From: Symbiodinium natans | Lineage: Eukaryota; Sar; Dinophyceae; Suessiales; Symbiodiniaceae | NCBI GenBank assembly: GCA_905221605.1 | Contig: CAJNDS010002198.1 | Location: 25,001 to 89,000 of the forward strand | Length of the DNA: 64,000 nt | Direction: 5' to 3' | Part shown: piece by piece, positions 46,601 through 55,700 of the stretch | Numbering within the stretch: the stretch's first letter is position 1 | Layout: the number at the start of each line of letters is the position of its first letter | Notes under the pieces: generated by a model | Told to the model about the DNA's origin: nothing | Databases searched by the model: none | What the model saw: the letters and a program-made list of their open reading frames with translations, nothing else | Position numbers and translations under genes: made by a program

Positions 46601-49600
46601 AAGTTGGAGCAGTTGGAAAATGCTGCTCTGACTACCGAGGATCGAATCTCTGTGGCGGCAATGGCGCTGCAGAAGTCGTGGTTTGATCGCTTGATAAGCT
46701 ATGCAGCCGAAGGAGGTCATGAAGCGAAGGAGATGGGTCTCAGGGCATTGCGAGATGCCCCCTTCTTCAGGGATGTCCCCGGGGAATGCCTTGGAGGCCT
46801 AGTGCCGGATGAGTTGCCGAAGGGTGGATGGGAGGCGGTCAAGAATGTCAGTTTCTTGTCCAGACCAAAGAGAAGAAGACTCCTGGGGGCAAAACGCTGG
46901 ATCATTCACCTCTTCTCCGGGGACCCCGGCCACTATGAGATCAGCAAATTGGACCGCGGCGACGCAATCGTTCTGCAGCTGGACATTCGGAACAGCAAGG
47001 CCCAGGACATTCTATCCCCGAGTACATGGAGGATGTTGATGTGGGGAGCGCTTCATGGCCGGATTGACTTAGTGATGGGAGGGCCACCTGGTAGAGCTGT
47101 AAGCACATGGGCGAAGGACGGGACAACTACCAATCTTCGAGCTCAAACCTTGATCTGCAGGATGTTATGGCTGTATTCATGCTCAGTGGCTGGGCGATGT
47201 GCCAGGGCAGACTACGGAGGGAGAAGTAAGCAGGTGGGCTTTGTTCTTGAGCACCCAGCAACTTTGTCTTCTGAGGTTGAGTCGGAGAATAACCATGGCG
47301 GGTTCTGGGATTCGAGCCTTTGGCGGATATTTCAGGAGGAGACTGGACAGATCGAGGTGACCTTCGACCAAAGGGCAATGGGGGCCGAGAGGACTAGCGT
47401 TACAACCTTGGGAACGAACGTCTTGTACCTCAAGGGCATCCACGGAGTGGGTCTTGAAGGGGAAGAGCGAATCAAGGGGCCGCAGTCTTCTGACTACTCA
47501 GTTTGGTCACCGGGCCTAGTGAATGCACTTGTGGTTGGTCTTCATCTGTGGGCACAGTCACCTAGGGCCTATGCAATGTCATCACAACAATGGAAACGCC
47601 ATGTGGATGCAAACCACCTTCCCTATAGGAAGGACTGTGTGACCTGTGTCATGTCGAAGACGACAGGACGGAGACATGCAAGAGTTCATCATCCGGACAG
47701 CTTCGTCCTGACATCGGACCTTGGAGGACCGATTCGGCCTGGACTAGACTCCACGAGCAAAGGGACGATTGGAAAGGGAATCAAGTACCTCCTGGCGGCG
47801 AAGTATGTCTTCCCGAAGGAGTACCTGAAGGCCTATAGTGGAAATGAGCCTCCTGAAGACCAAGGCATGCCGAGCCAGATGGAGGTGAAGTTTGGCCCGG
47901 AAGACAGTGAAATCCAGAATATGTTTCAGGAGCCACCAGAAGAACATCGCGATCATCTACCACATGGTGACGAAGGGGTCGAGGCTGGAAGAGGTGATAA
48001 GCCACCAGAAGAACCTCGCGATCATCTACCACATGGTGACGAAGGGGTCGAACCTGGTCAAAATAATGCAACTCTGGACCACGATCTCTCCGATGGCGAC
48101 TACGAGCCGACAGACATGGAGGAGGACCTTCCTGACCTAGATCCGGCTAAGCAAATACGAGTTCAAGATCTTGACCAAGCGAAGGAGGACGAGCCTGAGC
48201 AGAAGCAGTCGACGCACCCAGTGATGGAATGGGGCGATTGTGAACCGCCTGAACTCTCCTACCTTATCTTCGCCGTTGGACTTCCCAACAACAAGGGCGC
48301 TACAGTGAAGTCTGCCTTGCAGGATGTTGCGCTCTACTTGGGATCCCATGGATTGCCAGTCTACCGGTTCCATGCCGATAAGGGGGAGTTCTTCAACCAT
48401 AGCCTCAGAGAGTGGCTCAGGGCCCAAGGAATTCGTGGCACATGGGGAGAACCCGGAATCCCTCAAACCAATGGGCGAGCTGAAGGCACTGTACGCTGGG
48501 TTAAGGATCGAATCAGGACTCTTCTCATGAGTGCACGCCTGCCTACAAAACTGTGGCCTCTTGCTGCGGAGGTGGCAGCTGCCGAACAGAGGTCAATGAT
48601 GTTGGGGTGGCGATCACTGCTGGCAGCTCCGTTTGGAGCTACCGTCTACATCAAGAAAAAGCCGTTCAAGGCCACTGGTCCACGGTTGCGGGCAGACGCC
48701 TTTGAGTCGAAATGGATAAAGGGCAAGTATATGGGACTTAGTGGTTTGCTCAACCGTGGACATGTGGTCTACGTCCCGGCACAGGAGGGTGAAACGGAAG
48801 CCTTCCTTCACACTCTACATGTTCGTTCTGACTTGGTCGATCCTGGTGAACCTGAACTGGAACTTCGAGTCGATCCTGCTATGAAGCCAAGGCACAAGGT
48901 TGTGGGAAAGCAAAGCCCAGACCGGATCGTCATGAGGAAGTTTGAGGTCGACGCTAGGGAGGCCATTGAGAAGGAAGCGAACCAGTTGTTGATGAATTGG
49001 TCTGATCAGAAGGCGATGAACTTTGTAGCATCGTTGGCAAAAAGCCAGGCGGTGGTGGAGAGGAAGTTCGGCGCTTTCCGACATGGTGGGGTGGTGGGTT
49101 TGATGCAGGCCTTGACTACCAGCCCGAATACTACGAGGGTGTTAGCAAAGCTGGTTCGAGAGCGAGCACCGACGGCTACCTTCACTGCAGTGTGGATCTC
49201 GAATAACACACAGTTGGAGATGCACCGTGACAGTAACAACGATGCTGAAGCCTTGAACTACGTCCTCGCAATCCATGAGCCAAGGACAGGAGGTGAGCTG
49301 TGGGTGGAGTTGGAGAAAGGGGATGTGGTTCAGGGTGAGATAACAGAGATGGTGGAGAAGAACGGTGAGAAGTTGTATGGGCAGCAGTTGTCCTTGAAGG
49401 AGGGCGAGTGCATTGAGTTCTCACCACGAAAGCGACACGCAGTTCAACCTTGGACAGGGGAGCGCTTGGTCTTAGTGGGATACACCCCGCAATGTTTGGG
49501 AAAGTTGAACTATGACATGATCCAGATATTGGAAGACCATGAGTTCTTGGTCCCGGTGTCCCAACTACCGGAGACTTTTCTACCAAGGCTGGCAATGAAG

Positions 49601-51364
49601 GAGCTGCGGGTTGAGGAGGAGGTCGAATGTAATAAGCGAGATGAAGAAGAACTTCAAGATGAGGAGGAGTGGAAGCTATATTTGGATGTGAAGGGCTCTC
49701 CGGTGAAGGTGGCGGGCTCGAGAGATGACTATGATCGAGAACCTGGCCCCCGCGTGTACAAAACCGAGGTGACATACACCAAGGACATAGAGAAGGTCCT
49801 TAAGGAGTTGCAGGGTCCCTTGGATGTCGTGTACAATGTGAACCCAGCCGAAGTCCTGAACAACCTCGAGAAATGGCTCCCCTCGATAAAAAAGGAGGTG
49901 GATGGAATCATGGTGGCGGTGGAGAAGCTGTTGCCGAACACACCTACCAGGACGGCATGGCTGCAAAGAAGGGGCGTGCAGAAGCTCCCTACCAAGTTCG
50001 TGTTCACGGTCAAGCCCAATGACAAGGCGGACATCAATGACCCAGCGACATGGTTCAAGAGGAAGGCGCGACTTGTGGTGTGTGGAAATATGGCCACCCA
50101 CTCCGACTCTGATCTTTACACCGAGTCCGCCCCCGCAGAGGCGGTGAGAGCTGCTTTGATACTGTCCCAGAGAAACATGTGGGACATTGCCGTCTTGGAT
50201 ATAGTAGCTGCTTTCTTGAAGACGCCAATGGGGAGGTCATCAAGGGATCCTATCGCGGTCGTCCAGCCACCGAAGTTGTTGGAGAAATTACAGCTGACTG
50301 CTCCGTTGGAACTTTGGGGATTGGTTAGGGCGCTGTATGGATTGAAAGAGTCTCCTCGACTCTGGGGTTCCTTCCGAGATGAGACTCTGGAAAAATTGGA
50401 GGTCCGGATCCACGACAGCGTGTTGCAGATGAGACGAGGGAAGGCGGTCACGGCTTGGTGGACAGTGAAGGATTCCTCCGGAGCGACAGTAGCCATTGTC
50501 GTTGTCTATGTGGACGATTTCTTGCTGTGTGGGAAGCGAGACCTGGTGGAGCGCCTTGCCAAGCTGATACAATCAGTGTGGGAAACTTCGCCTTTGCAAT
50601 TCCTGGAACCAATGCAGCAAGTACGTTTCCTAGGGATGGAGCTAACCATGGCTGACGATGGTTCAAGGGTGGTGTCGCTGTCGCAGGAAGGGTACATCAA
50701 CGAGTTGCTTCGGGCAAAGCAGGTGGGTGTCACGGAGCTCAGCCAAATTCCCCTCTCGAAGGACCTGGCCTTGTTTTCAGTCCAGCCTACAGATGAAGCA
50801 CCAAACCCTGAAAGCGTATTAGAAGCACAGAAGGTGGCAGGAGAGGTGTTATGGTTGGCCCAAAGAACTCGTCCTGACCTTGCCTTTGTGAGTTCGGTTA
50901 TGTCGGCACTTACAACGAAGGCACCGGCCCGGGTCAGCACCATCGGTCGAAAGGTCATGACCTACTTGCAAAAGACGAAGAGCTACCGCTTGCAGGTCAA
51001 CTACGATGCCTCAGGCCTCACCTTGTTTGCCGATTCTGCCTCTGCTCCGGAAGGAGCCCGCTCGCAGACTGGTTGGTTGGTCATGTTTCATGGATCGGCA
51101 CTGACCTGGAAGAGCGGAAGGCAGCCAACCGTTTGCCTTTCTACTGCAGAGTGCGAACTCCTGGCTCTCACTGATGGTGCAGTGGCGTTGTTGGGGGCAG
51201 AAGCAATGTTGGGGGATGTGGGCGAAGTGATCACATCTCGAGCACTGGCATCTGACAGTACAGCTGCCCTGTCCATTACCTCTGGGACGGGTTCCTGGAG
51301 GACAAGACACCTTCGTATCAAATCTGCATGGCTGCAAGAACGATTGGAGTCGGGCTTCTTTTAG
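43577..51364 (+). CDS. Copia Gag-Pol polyprotein with methyltransferase-like and 2OG-Fe(II) oxygenase-like domains
   Basis: 2595 codons to a TAG. Order by residue: low-complexity N-terminus; coiled coil about 230-275; Gag core about 480-710; C3H1 zinc finger C734-x8-C-x5-C-x3-H; CCHC knuckle C767-x2-C-x4-H775-x4-C780; protease LLDSGAT (D893); methyltransferase-like IIHLFSGDPG (about 1110-1118) and DLVMGGPPGR (G1172 where Cys is expected); integrase zinc site H1342/H1347/C1354/C1357 and core D1381, D1601, E1636; dioxygenase-like H1883-R-D1885, H1954, R1963; reverse transcriptase DIVAAFL and YVDD (2311-2314); RNase H FADSAS, STAECELLAL, SDSTAA. Integrase Asp1 and Asp2 are separated by an acidic insert that includes a duplicated block. 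The annotated ATG is inside the LTR; Met at 43625 is the alternative. RNase H is cut by the TAG but continues in the same frame. The names of the two extra domains rest on motifs only. Confidence 0.9.
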   Translation: MARHFSDELGPVPQQVMTAQSGVGGGEATPQNSMINGTADLVPQPQAQQGDRQSVQESNQREQTPVGSGAIEPKGGESYGATREEPRPVGQQMDREQSMSSASNQVLDGVESQLGQVGPNQRPTILAGDNTAGYGMDAAEAAVSSSAQPGYYTPRSNGSMASSRPQWIQGLELPGWVTRLGSYLSVPPRPELLPSPLAGSSTSTSPLRDRVVMMTQGGRRLVDRTQPPPSPPTSSSLPAEAIQAEVQRQLGDLLGRLQSVEQDRDRLKEELRRERTKPGATSWSPWVPSSGELRQGPALPGLVGVPSGDPPNLLRGGALFPSPTERLPDYAGSSHQPVFGEGQEPTRQPQASLHPQDTEPGEANGGGEYGQQSGGTSTTTMPVFGPGPSRTGAGEERSGLLRSILGPRVRTPSPPPPSRPSTESSILEVLTKGVQQLQELQAQALSKGESPQAIEVVKPGTVALPQMPELKKGDAAGSALKFQDWLEVSSSILADVSEHSGQWWEQVLQLVGSTYAKWLAATPLERLQITPVGEASLCSGRWIRVNARIASMLLASMGDELKADAVALRITQSVPRMVFRMYSMFQPGGSAERHDLLQRLQSPGDTMGSDSLEDTLRVLQAWPRWVARCISMKMSPPDPQVLARGLMSLTSHHINSSPDAAFRTSMLRTTLRLDAQPDLDQVISYQRHLQAELETMVNSGSMGMPSTTAPSSGPKVKAAEVTSPPRKDRSTDPCKYFAKPGGCKRGLKCGFSHSMAGMDRETRSRKCLQCGSESHRQKDCVVNKPRAPPTSSATSSPTTNRSDKATTSSSQAPSVAARQVSTTSGVGDQGVVPGVPWTLESLIQATQQFVQAQPTSNQDERPSSPEKTGATIKTVILKDLRVSGSATTTALLDSGATHSLRSARSQEEWQQGEKVMVQLAGDSQLQMKIGEGGSLLMPPLSHTGQKPSQTIVPLGELVKTLGYTLVWTPTKCILEDKNGHRIPLNTSTGCPQICEAEALAMIARLEERKLEQLENAALTTEDRISVAAMALQKSWFDRLISYAAEGGHEAKEMGLRALRDAPFFRDVPGECLGGLVPDELPKGGWEAVKNVSFLSRPKRRRLLGAKRWIIHLFSGDPGHYEISKLDRGDAIVLQLDIRNSKAQDILSPSTWRMLMWGALHGRIDLVMGGPPGRAVSTWAKDGTTTNLRAQTLICRMLWLYSCSVAGRCARADYGGRSKQVGFVLEHPATLSSEVESENNHGGFWDSSLWRIFQEETGQIEVTFDQRAMGAERTSVTTLGTNVLYLKGIHGVGLEGEERIKGPQSSDYSVWSPGLVNALVVGLHLWAQSPRAYAMSSQQWKRHVDANHLPYRKDCVTCVMSKTTGRRHARVHHPDSFVLTSDLGGPIRPGLDSTSKGTIGKGIKYLLAAKYVFPKEYLKAYSGNEPPEDQGMPSQMEVKFGPEDSEIQNMFQEPPEEHRDHLPHGDEGVEAGRGDKPPEEPRDHLPHGDEGVEPGQNNATLDHDLSDGDYEPTDMEEDLPDLDPAKQIRVQDLDQAKEDEPEQKQSTHPVMEWGDCEPPELSYLIFAVGLPNNKGATVKSALQDVALYLGSHGLPVYRFHADKGEFFNHSLREWLRAQGIRGTWGEPGIPQTNGRAEGTVRWVKDRIRTLLMSARLPTKLWPLAAEVAAAEQRSMMLGWRSLLAAPFGATVYIKKKPFKATGPRLRADAFESKWIKGKYMGLSGLLNRGHVVYVPAQEGETEAFLHTLHVRSDLVDPGEPELELRVDPAMKPRHKVVGKQSPDRIVMRKFEVDAREAIEKEANQLLMNWSDQKAMNFVASLAKSQAVVERKFGAFRHGGVVGLMQALTTSPNTTRVLAKLVRERAPTATFTAVWISNNTQLEMHRDSNNDAEALNYVLAIHEPRTGGELWVELEKGDVVQGEITEMVEKNGEKLYGQQLSLKEGECIEFSPRKRHAVQPWTGERLVLVGYTPQCLGKLNYDMIQILEDHEFLVPVSQLPETFLPRLAMKELRVEEEVECNKRDEEELQDEEEWKLYLDVKGSPVKVAGSRDDYDREPGPRVYKTEVTYTKDIEKVLKELQGPLDVVYNVNPAEVLNNLEKWLPSIKKEVDGIMVAVEKLLPNTPTRTAWLQRRGVQKLPTKFVFTVKPNDKADINDPATWFKRKARLVVCGNMATHSDSDLYTESAPAEAVRAALILSQRNMWDIAVLDIVAAFLKTPMGRSSRDPIAVVQPPKLLEKLQLTAPLELWGLVRALYGLKESPRLWGSFRDETLEKLEVRIHDSVLQMRRGKAVTAWWTVKDSSGATVAIVVVYVDDFLLCGKRDLVERLAKLIQSVWETSPLQFLEPMQQVRFLGMELTMADDGSRVVSLSQEGYINELLRAKQVGVTELSQIPLSKDLALFSVQPTDEAPNPESVLEAQKVAGEVLWLAQRTRPDLAFVSSVMSALTTKAPARVSTIGRKVMTYLQKTKSYRLQVNYDASGLTLFADSASAPEGARSQTGWLVMFHGSALTWKSGRQPTVCLSTAECELLALTDGAVALLGAEAMLGDVGEVITSRALASDSTAALSITSGTGSWRTRHLRIKSAWLQERLESGFF

Positions 51365-52306
51365 GCACGACATTGTCCAGGACGATGGCAGTTGGCAGAT
51401 TTATTAACAAAGGCACTGTCAGGGCAGCGGATCAAGGATTTGCTAACTCTGTGGGGAGTCACTGGATGGCAAGGCAATGAATCATCGCCTACTACGTCTG
51501 GAGTTGGTGGTTCCGCAAGAGTCTTGGTGGCAATCATATGCTGTCTGATGATCATGACTGCAGAATCAAAGTCTGTGGGACAATCGACAAAGCAAGACCT
51601 GGAGCTACACTGGGATATGGTTGGATGGATCATGGGTCTTCTGGCTGTAGTGGGCTGTGTAGCGGTTTGGGAGCTATTGAAATGGGGTGCTCGAGAAGTC
51701 TGTGACGAATGGGCTCCAGGCGCCGGTTCGAGGAAGTTAAGGAGGCTGAAGAAACTCCGGGATGCAACGACCTTGGCCATACAGCAGGAGCTTGACAGAG
51801 TTGCTGGGGACCAACATCGCAATTCCGTCGCGACTCCAGATGATCAGCGAGTATCTCAACAAGCTACCGGGGGTGTGGAGACACCTAGACGGCAGGAGGC
51901 ACGGTCATCAACGGACCCGTCAGTGAGGAGAATTCCACCATCTCCGGGAGCAGAAAGCACTACATCAACGACGAGCACATGGGCAGACGAGATTACCGAT
52001 GCAGAGGAGGTTTTCAGAGTGTATAAGGACATGCTAATGCTGCTAACTGTTGAGGAACAAAAGATCGGGCTACGTCCGGAAGGATTGATGACAACTGGAG
52101 TCAAGGAGGAGTTGGCTGGAAGGCTTGCTACGAGATTGATGACAGTTGGCCAGCAAGGACGTGTTCCCCCGACAGTTAGGCAGAGCAAGTATGCACTCTG
52201 GCTATGGAGGACGAAGCACCTCCAAGGACGATGTTACCTTCGCTACAGTGACCTCTGTGAAAAACGAAGCCTTTCGACCTGGATTGGGGCATGGAAAGAG
52301 CGGTAA
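51365..52306 (+). CDS. In-frame continuation after TAG: RNase H end plus hydrophobic C-terminal tail
   Basis: Directly after the TAG at 51362 the same frame stays open for 313 codons to TAA at 52304. Its first residues complete copia RNase H (LADLLTKALS is the usual ADxxTKxL end motif). A tail follows that is not part of standard copia RNase H. It has two hydrophobic stretches (about 51522-51560, VLVAIICCLMIM, and about 51622-51678, GWIMGLLAVVGCVAVWELL), a polar basic region, and a C-terminal part with a helix-rich GLMTTGVKEELAGRLATRL block. Either the stop is read through, it is a recent nonsense mutation (one base from CAG), or it is a sequencing error. There is no ATG near the start, so this is not an independent gene. 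Confidence 0.8.
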   Translation, partial: ARHCPGRWQLADLLTKALSGQRIKDLLTLWGVTGWQGNESSPTTSGVGGSARVLVAIICCLMIMTAESKSVGQSTKQDLELHWDMVGWIMGLLAVVGCVAVWELLKWGAREVCDEWAPGAGSRKLRRLKKLRDATTLAIQQELDRVAGDQHRNSVATPDDQRVSQQATGGVETPRRQEARSSTDPSVRRIPPSPGAESTTSTTSTWADEITDAEEVFRVYKDMLMLLTVEEQKIGLRPEGLMTTGVKEELAGRLATRLMTVGQQGRVPPTVRQSKYALWLWRTKHLQGRCYLRYSDLCEKRSLSTWIGAWKER

Positions 52307-52318
52307 GACCGCCCATGC
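52289..52318 (+). terminator. Stem-loop at the 3' end of the retrotransposon coding region
   Basis: GCATGG pairs with CCATGC, and inside it GCGGT pairs with ACCGC around an AAG loop, with a five-base bulge (AAAGA). The TAA stop codon lies in the inner loop and stem. It sits just before the polypurine tract. A role in 3' processing or packaging is a guess. Confidence 0.45.
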
Positions 52319-52331
52319 CTAACGTCAGGCC

Positions 52332-52341
52332 GGAGGAGGAG
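52332..52341 (+). other. Polypurine tract
   Basis: GGAGGAGGAG directly abuts the 3' LTR, the usual place for plus-strand primer formation in LTR elements. Confidence 0.75.
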
Positions 52342-52631
52342 TGAAGAAAGCCCCATCCGAGGTCGAAGTTGTGAAGGTGGACATCGCGCGGCCGAACTTG
52401 CTTAAGGGGGGCTACGAAGTAAAACCCTTGGGCAACAAGTACATATCGACACGCCATAGTACAGCTGGCATGTCAAAGCAAACTTTCAACCTTACCATGA
52501 GTACAGGCATGGTCGAAGTTGTCGTATGCATACAGGTTCTGCTGTTGCAAGCGAGAAAAACAGGTGCACTCCGCACGTATGTGAGCCATGGCCCGGCATT
52601 TCAGTGATGAGTTGGGACCTGTGCCACAACA
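52342..52631 (+). repeat. 3' long terminal repeat
   Basis: 290 bp, identical to the 5' LTR as far as I can read. It is followed by AAACC, the target duplication, and then by CCCTAAA-type repeats. Confidence 0.95.
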
Positions 52632-52740
52632 AAACCCTAAACCCTAAACCCCAAACCCTAAACCCTAAACCCTAAACCCTAAACCCCAAACCCCAAACCC
52701 CAACCCTCACTCTGCAGGCCCCTTTGTAATCCAGGCCGGC

Positions 52741-55700
52741 TGGGCATGTCGTAGGAGTAGCCTGGGACCTGCATTGGGCAGTTAGGGTTCAGGGTTTAGG
52801 GCTCAGGGTTGCGGGTTTAGGGCTTAGGGCTTAGGGCTTAGGGGTTTAGGGTTTAGGGTTAGGGTTTAGGGTTTAGGGCTATTCAGGGGTGGCAACTTCG
52901 GCATTGTGGTAGTGTATATGGTCACCCCCAAACTCTACAGCACGTCTCTGGTGCTCAACGCATGTGGGCCAGAAGCCTGTGGGGTCAGATCTACATCCTG
53001 GGCCCTTCCAGCAACTCCGTCTCCCCAACAGCCTAAACCCTAAACCCTAAACCCTAAACCCTAAACCCTAAACCCTAAACCCTAAACCCTAAACCCTAAA
53101 CCCTCTCGAGGTGGGGTGCTGGATGAGTATGAGGAGCCAGAAGGGAGAGGCACCGAGATCCCCGCGGAAAGGGGACGGAACGCCCGCAGGGAACGGAAAA
53201 CGCTGGCTGTTGGGTTGCACAGCTGAGTGAAGTCTTAGCTGCCTAAAGCCCCAAAGTGCCTTTTTGTCGGCTACGTATGTGTTGTCCATACTTTGGGGGT
53301 TTAGATAGCCCTCCCCCCCCCCCCCCCCCATGCCAGTCGTGGCCTTGAACCCTATGTCCTACGCTAAGGGCCGCTGTCTCAGGAAGATTCCTCCGAGCTG
53401 CCCAGGGGTCGGAGGACCAAAGCTGAGGAAAACATGAACTAAGGCCAGGGCTTCAGAATAAACTCTGAAGAGAGGAAGGCCCTTCTCGTCTGAATGGGGG
53501 GTATGGGGAGCTAGGGCTGGGGGCTCAAGGACCCCCAAAAAGATAGGATACCCAACGCCCGAAGTCCCCGAAGCCCCGCCAACCCCTCAACTTCCCAAAG
53601 CCCCCAAAAAACCCTAAACCCTAAACCCTAAACCCTAAACCCTAAACCCTAAACCCTAAACCCTAAACCCTAAACCCTAAACCCTAAACCCTAAACCTAA
53701 ACCCTAAACCTAGTCCGCAGAGCATGGGTCTGACGGCCAGTGCCGTGCACGGTGAGATGCTGAAGCGAAACACAGACTTTCCAAGAGGCGTACCGTGCAT
53801 ACTCTCTCGCCGGCAGGGCCACCTAAATCCTAAACCCTCTAGGCCCCCTAAACCAACCCTAAACCCTAAACTAACCCGAAGACAGAGGCCCCGTCTCCAA
53901 CCTAAGTTGATCGCTCCCAAACCCCCAACCTCAAACCACTCAAACCCCCAAATCCCCCACACCTCCCAAAAACCCCGCAACCCCTCAAAAAACCCCTCAA
54001 CCCCTCGAACCCTGAGCCATCCTGTTTCCGTGGGACCGAAGTGGCCTAAACCCTAAAGCCTAAACCCTGAATCCTAGACCCTCAACCCTACATGTATACA
54101 TCCTAAACCCTGAACCCTGAACCCTCAACCCTACATCCTACGGCCTTTTTGAAGATCATGAGGAAGATGAAGGTGTGGTAGGCCCCCGGAATGAAGCACA
54201 GCCTGGGTCGGCTTTGTTGAGTTTAAGGTTTAGGGTTTAGGATTTAGGGTTTGGGGTTTAGAGTTTAGAGTTTAGGGTTTAAGGTTTAGGGCTTTTGTTG
54301 TTGTTTAACGGTCATTTGGGGGTGGGGGGGAGGCTTGCGTTTCTTGGTTTTAGGGTTGGCTCAAGGGCTTGAAGGGCTCCTTCCGGAACTAAAACTTGGG
54401 CTACAGCCTGAAGCCTGAACCCTGAACCCGATAGGCCGTTTGCCGCGCAATGGTTTAGGGCTTCGCGGGGGGGTAGGTAATAACATGCCTTGTGGTTGGG
54501 CGTAGGGGAGGCAAGTTGAGGACGTTGTTGGACACTAAGCCCGAAACCCTAAACCTCTTCACCCCTAAACGCTAAACTCCAAGCGCTAAACCCAAAACCC
54601 CCTCAACCCTCAACCCTCAACCCTACACCCCAACCCAATACAAGAAGGCAAACAAATGGAGTAAAAACAAAAACGAAAACGCCACGGAAACCGGGCTACC
54701 GGGCCCTCCGAGCACATTGAAGGGCAAAGACTCCCACAGGGAGACCCTGGGCTCAGAGGCGTTCGGAGGTTTAGGGTTTAAAGTTTAGGGTTTAGGGTTT
54801 AGGGTTTAGGTTTATTGTTTAGGGTTTAGGGTTTAGCGTTTAGGGTTCAGGGCTTCCGGCTTAATGGCTTAGGGGGATTTACGGCGGTTCGGGGTTTAGG
54901 GTGTTCAGGAGGGCTGAGGGGGAGGGGTGTAGTGGCTTAGGGGTTTGGGGTTTAGGGGTAAGGCCTAAGTTTGCCTCCAGGTTGACTTGCCTCGGGCTTC
55001 CCCTTGGTAGGGATGTGTGCCTTTGTTTGCAGGGCCCGTGTGCCTTTTCTAGCGTTTTATGGGGCTTGAGGAGACTCCAAAGATCATACTCCGTATAACT
55101 CAAACCCTCAAACCCCTAAGCCCTTGAAGCCAAAACCCACAAGCCCTGGCCTGAACCCCAATAAACCCCCCTACCTACTTGTAAACCACACCAAACCCAA
55201 GCCCACGTAAACCCCCCCCCTAACCCCACCTAAACACCCCTAAACCCAAAACCCGAAACCCTCAAGCCTAAACCCTAAGCCCTAAACCCTAAACACATGA
55301 TCTACCCGGGAGGAGCCCTGGTGCCTGAAGAAGACGTTCGCACCACAGAGCAGGCACACTGTTCCCACCTGGAGCCATGCTGCGCTGACCAAAGCTTAGG
55401 TTCACAGGGTCTAGGGGTTTTTGGTTAGGGGGTTAGGGGGTTAGGGGTTTAGGGTTTAGGGGTTTAGGATTCGGGGTTTAGGCTGAAGGGCTTCGAGTTT
55501 GGGGTTTTTTGTTCAGGGCTTAGGGTTTAGGGCTTCATGCTTTGCTATCATTGGCACCCCAAAACACAGTCACAGCCACGACCAGAGCCCCCTTACTTCA
55601 TCCCTCAACAGCAAACAACCTTCGGCTCTTGTTACTTTCAAGAGGGAGCAGACGGATGACAGGGCATTGAAGCTGACGGTCCATGGGGCTGAGGCGTTGC

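Larger units (their letters stand above)
43331..52631 (+). mobile_element. Complete Ty1/copia-type LTR retrotransposon
   Basis: A 9.3-kb element bounded by two 290-bp direct repeats that read identical base for base and start TG and end CA. The five bases AAACC before 43331 and after 52631 are a target-site duplication inside a CCCTAAA array. The coding order is Gag, aspartic protease, methyltransferase-like region, integrase, dioxygenase-like domain, reverse transcriptase (YVDD) and RNase H. Integrase before reverse transcriptase is the copia order. A polypurine tract abuts the 3' LTR. A primer-binding site would start at 43621 (GGTTATGACAGCCC), but I cannot match it firmly to a tRNA. Identical LTRs imply a recent insertion. 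It lies between protease copy 6 and a TMEM230-like gene, on the opposite strand to both. Confidence 0.93.

Noticed and set aside
49182-49775. 197-codon minus-strand frame within the retrotransposon
   Set aside because: Shadow of the long Gag-Pol frame. Low-complexity composition.
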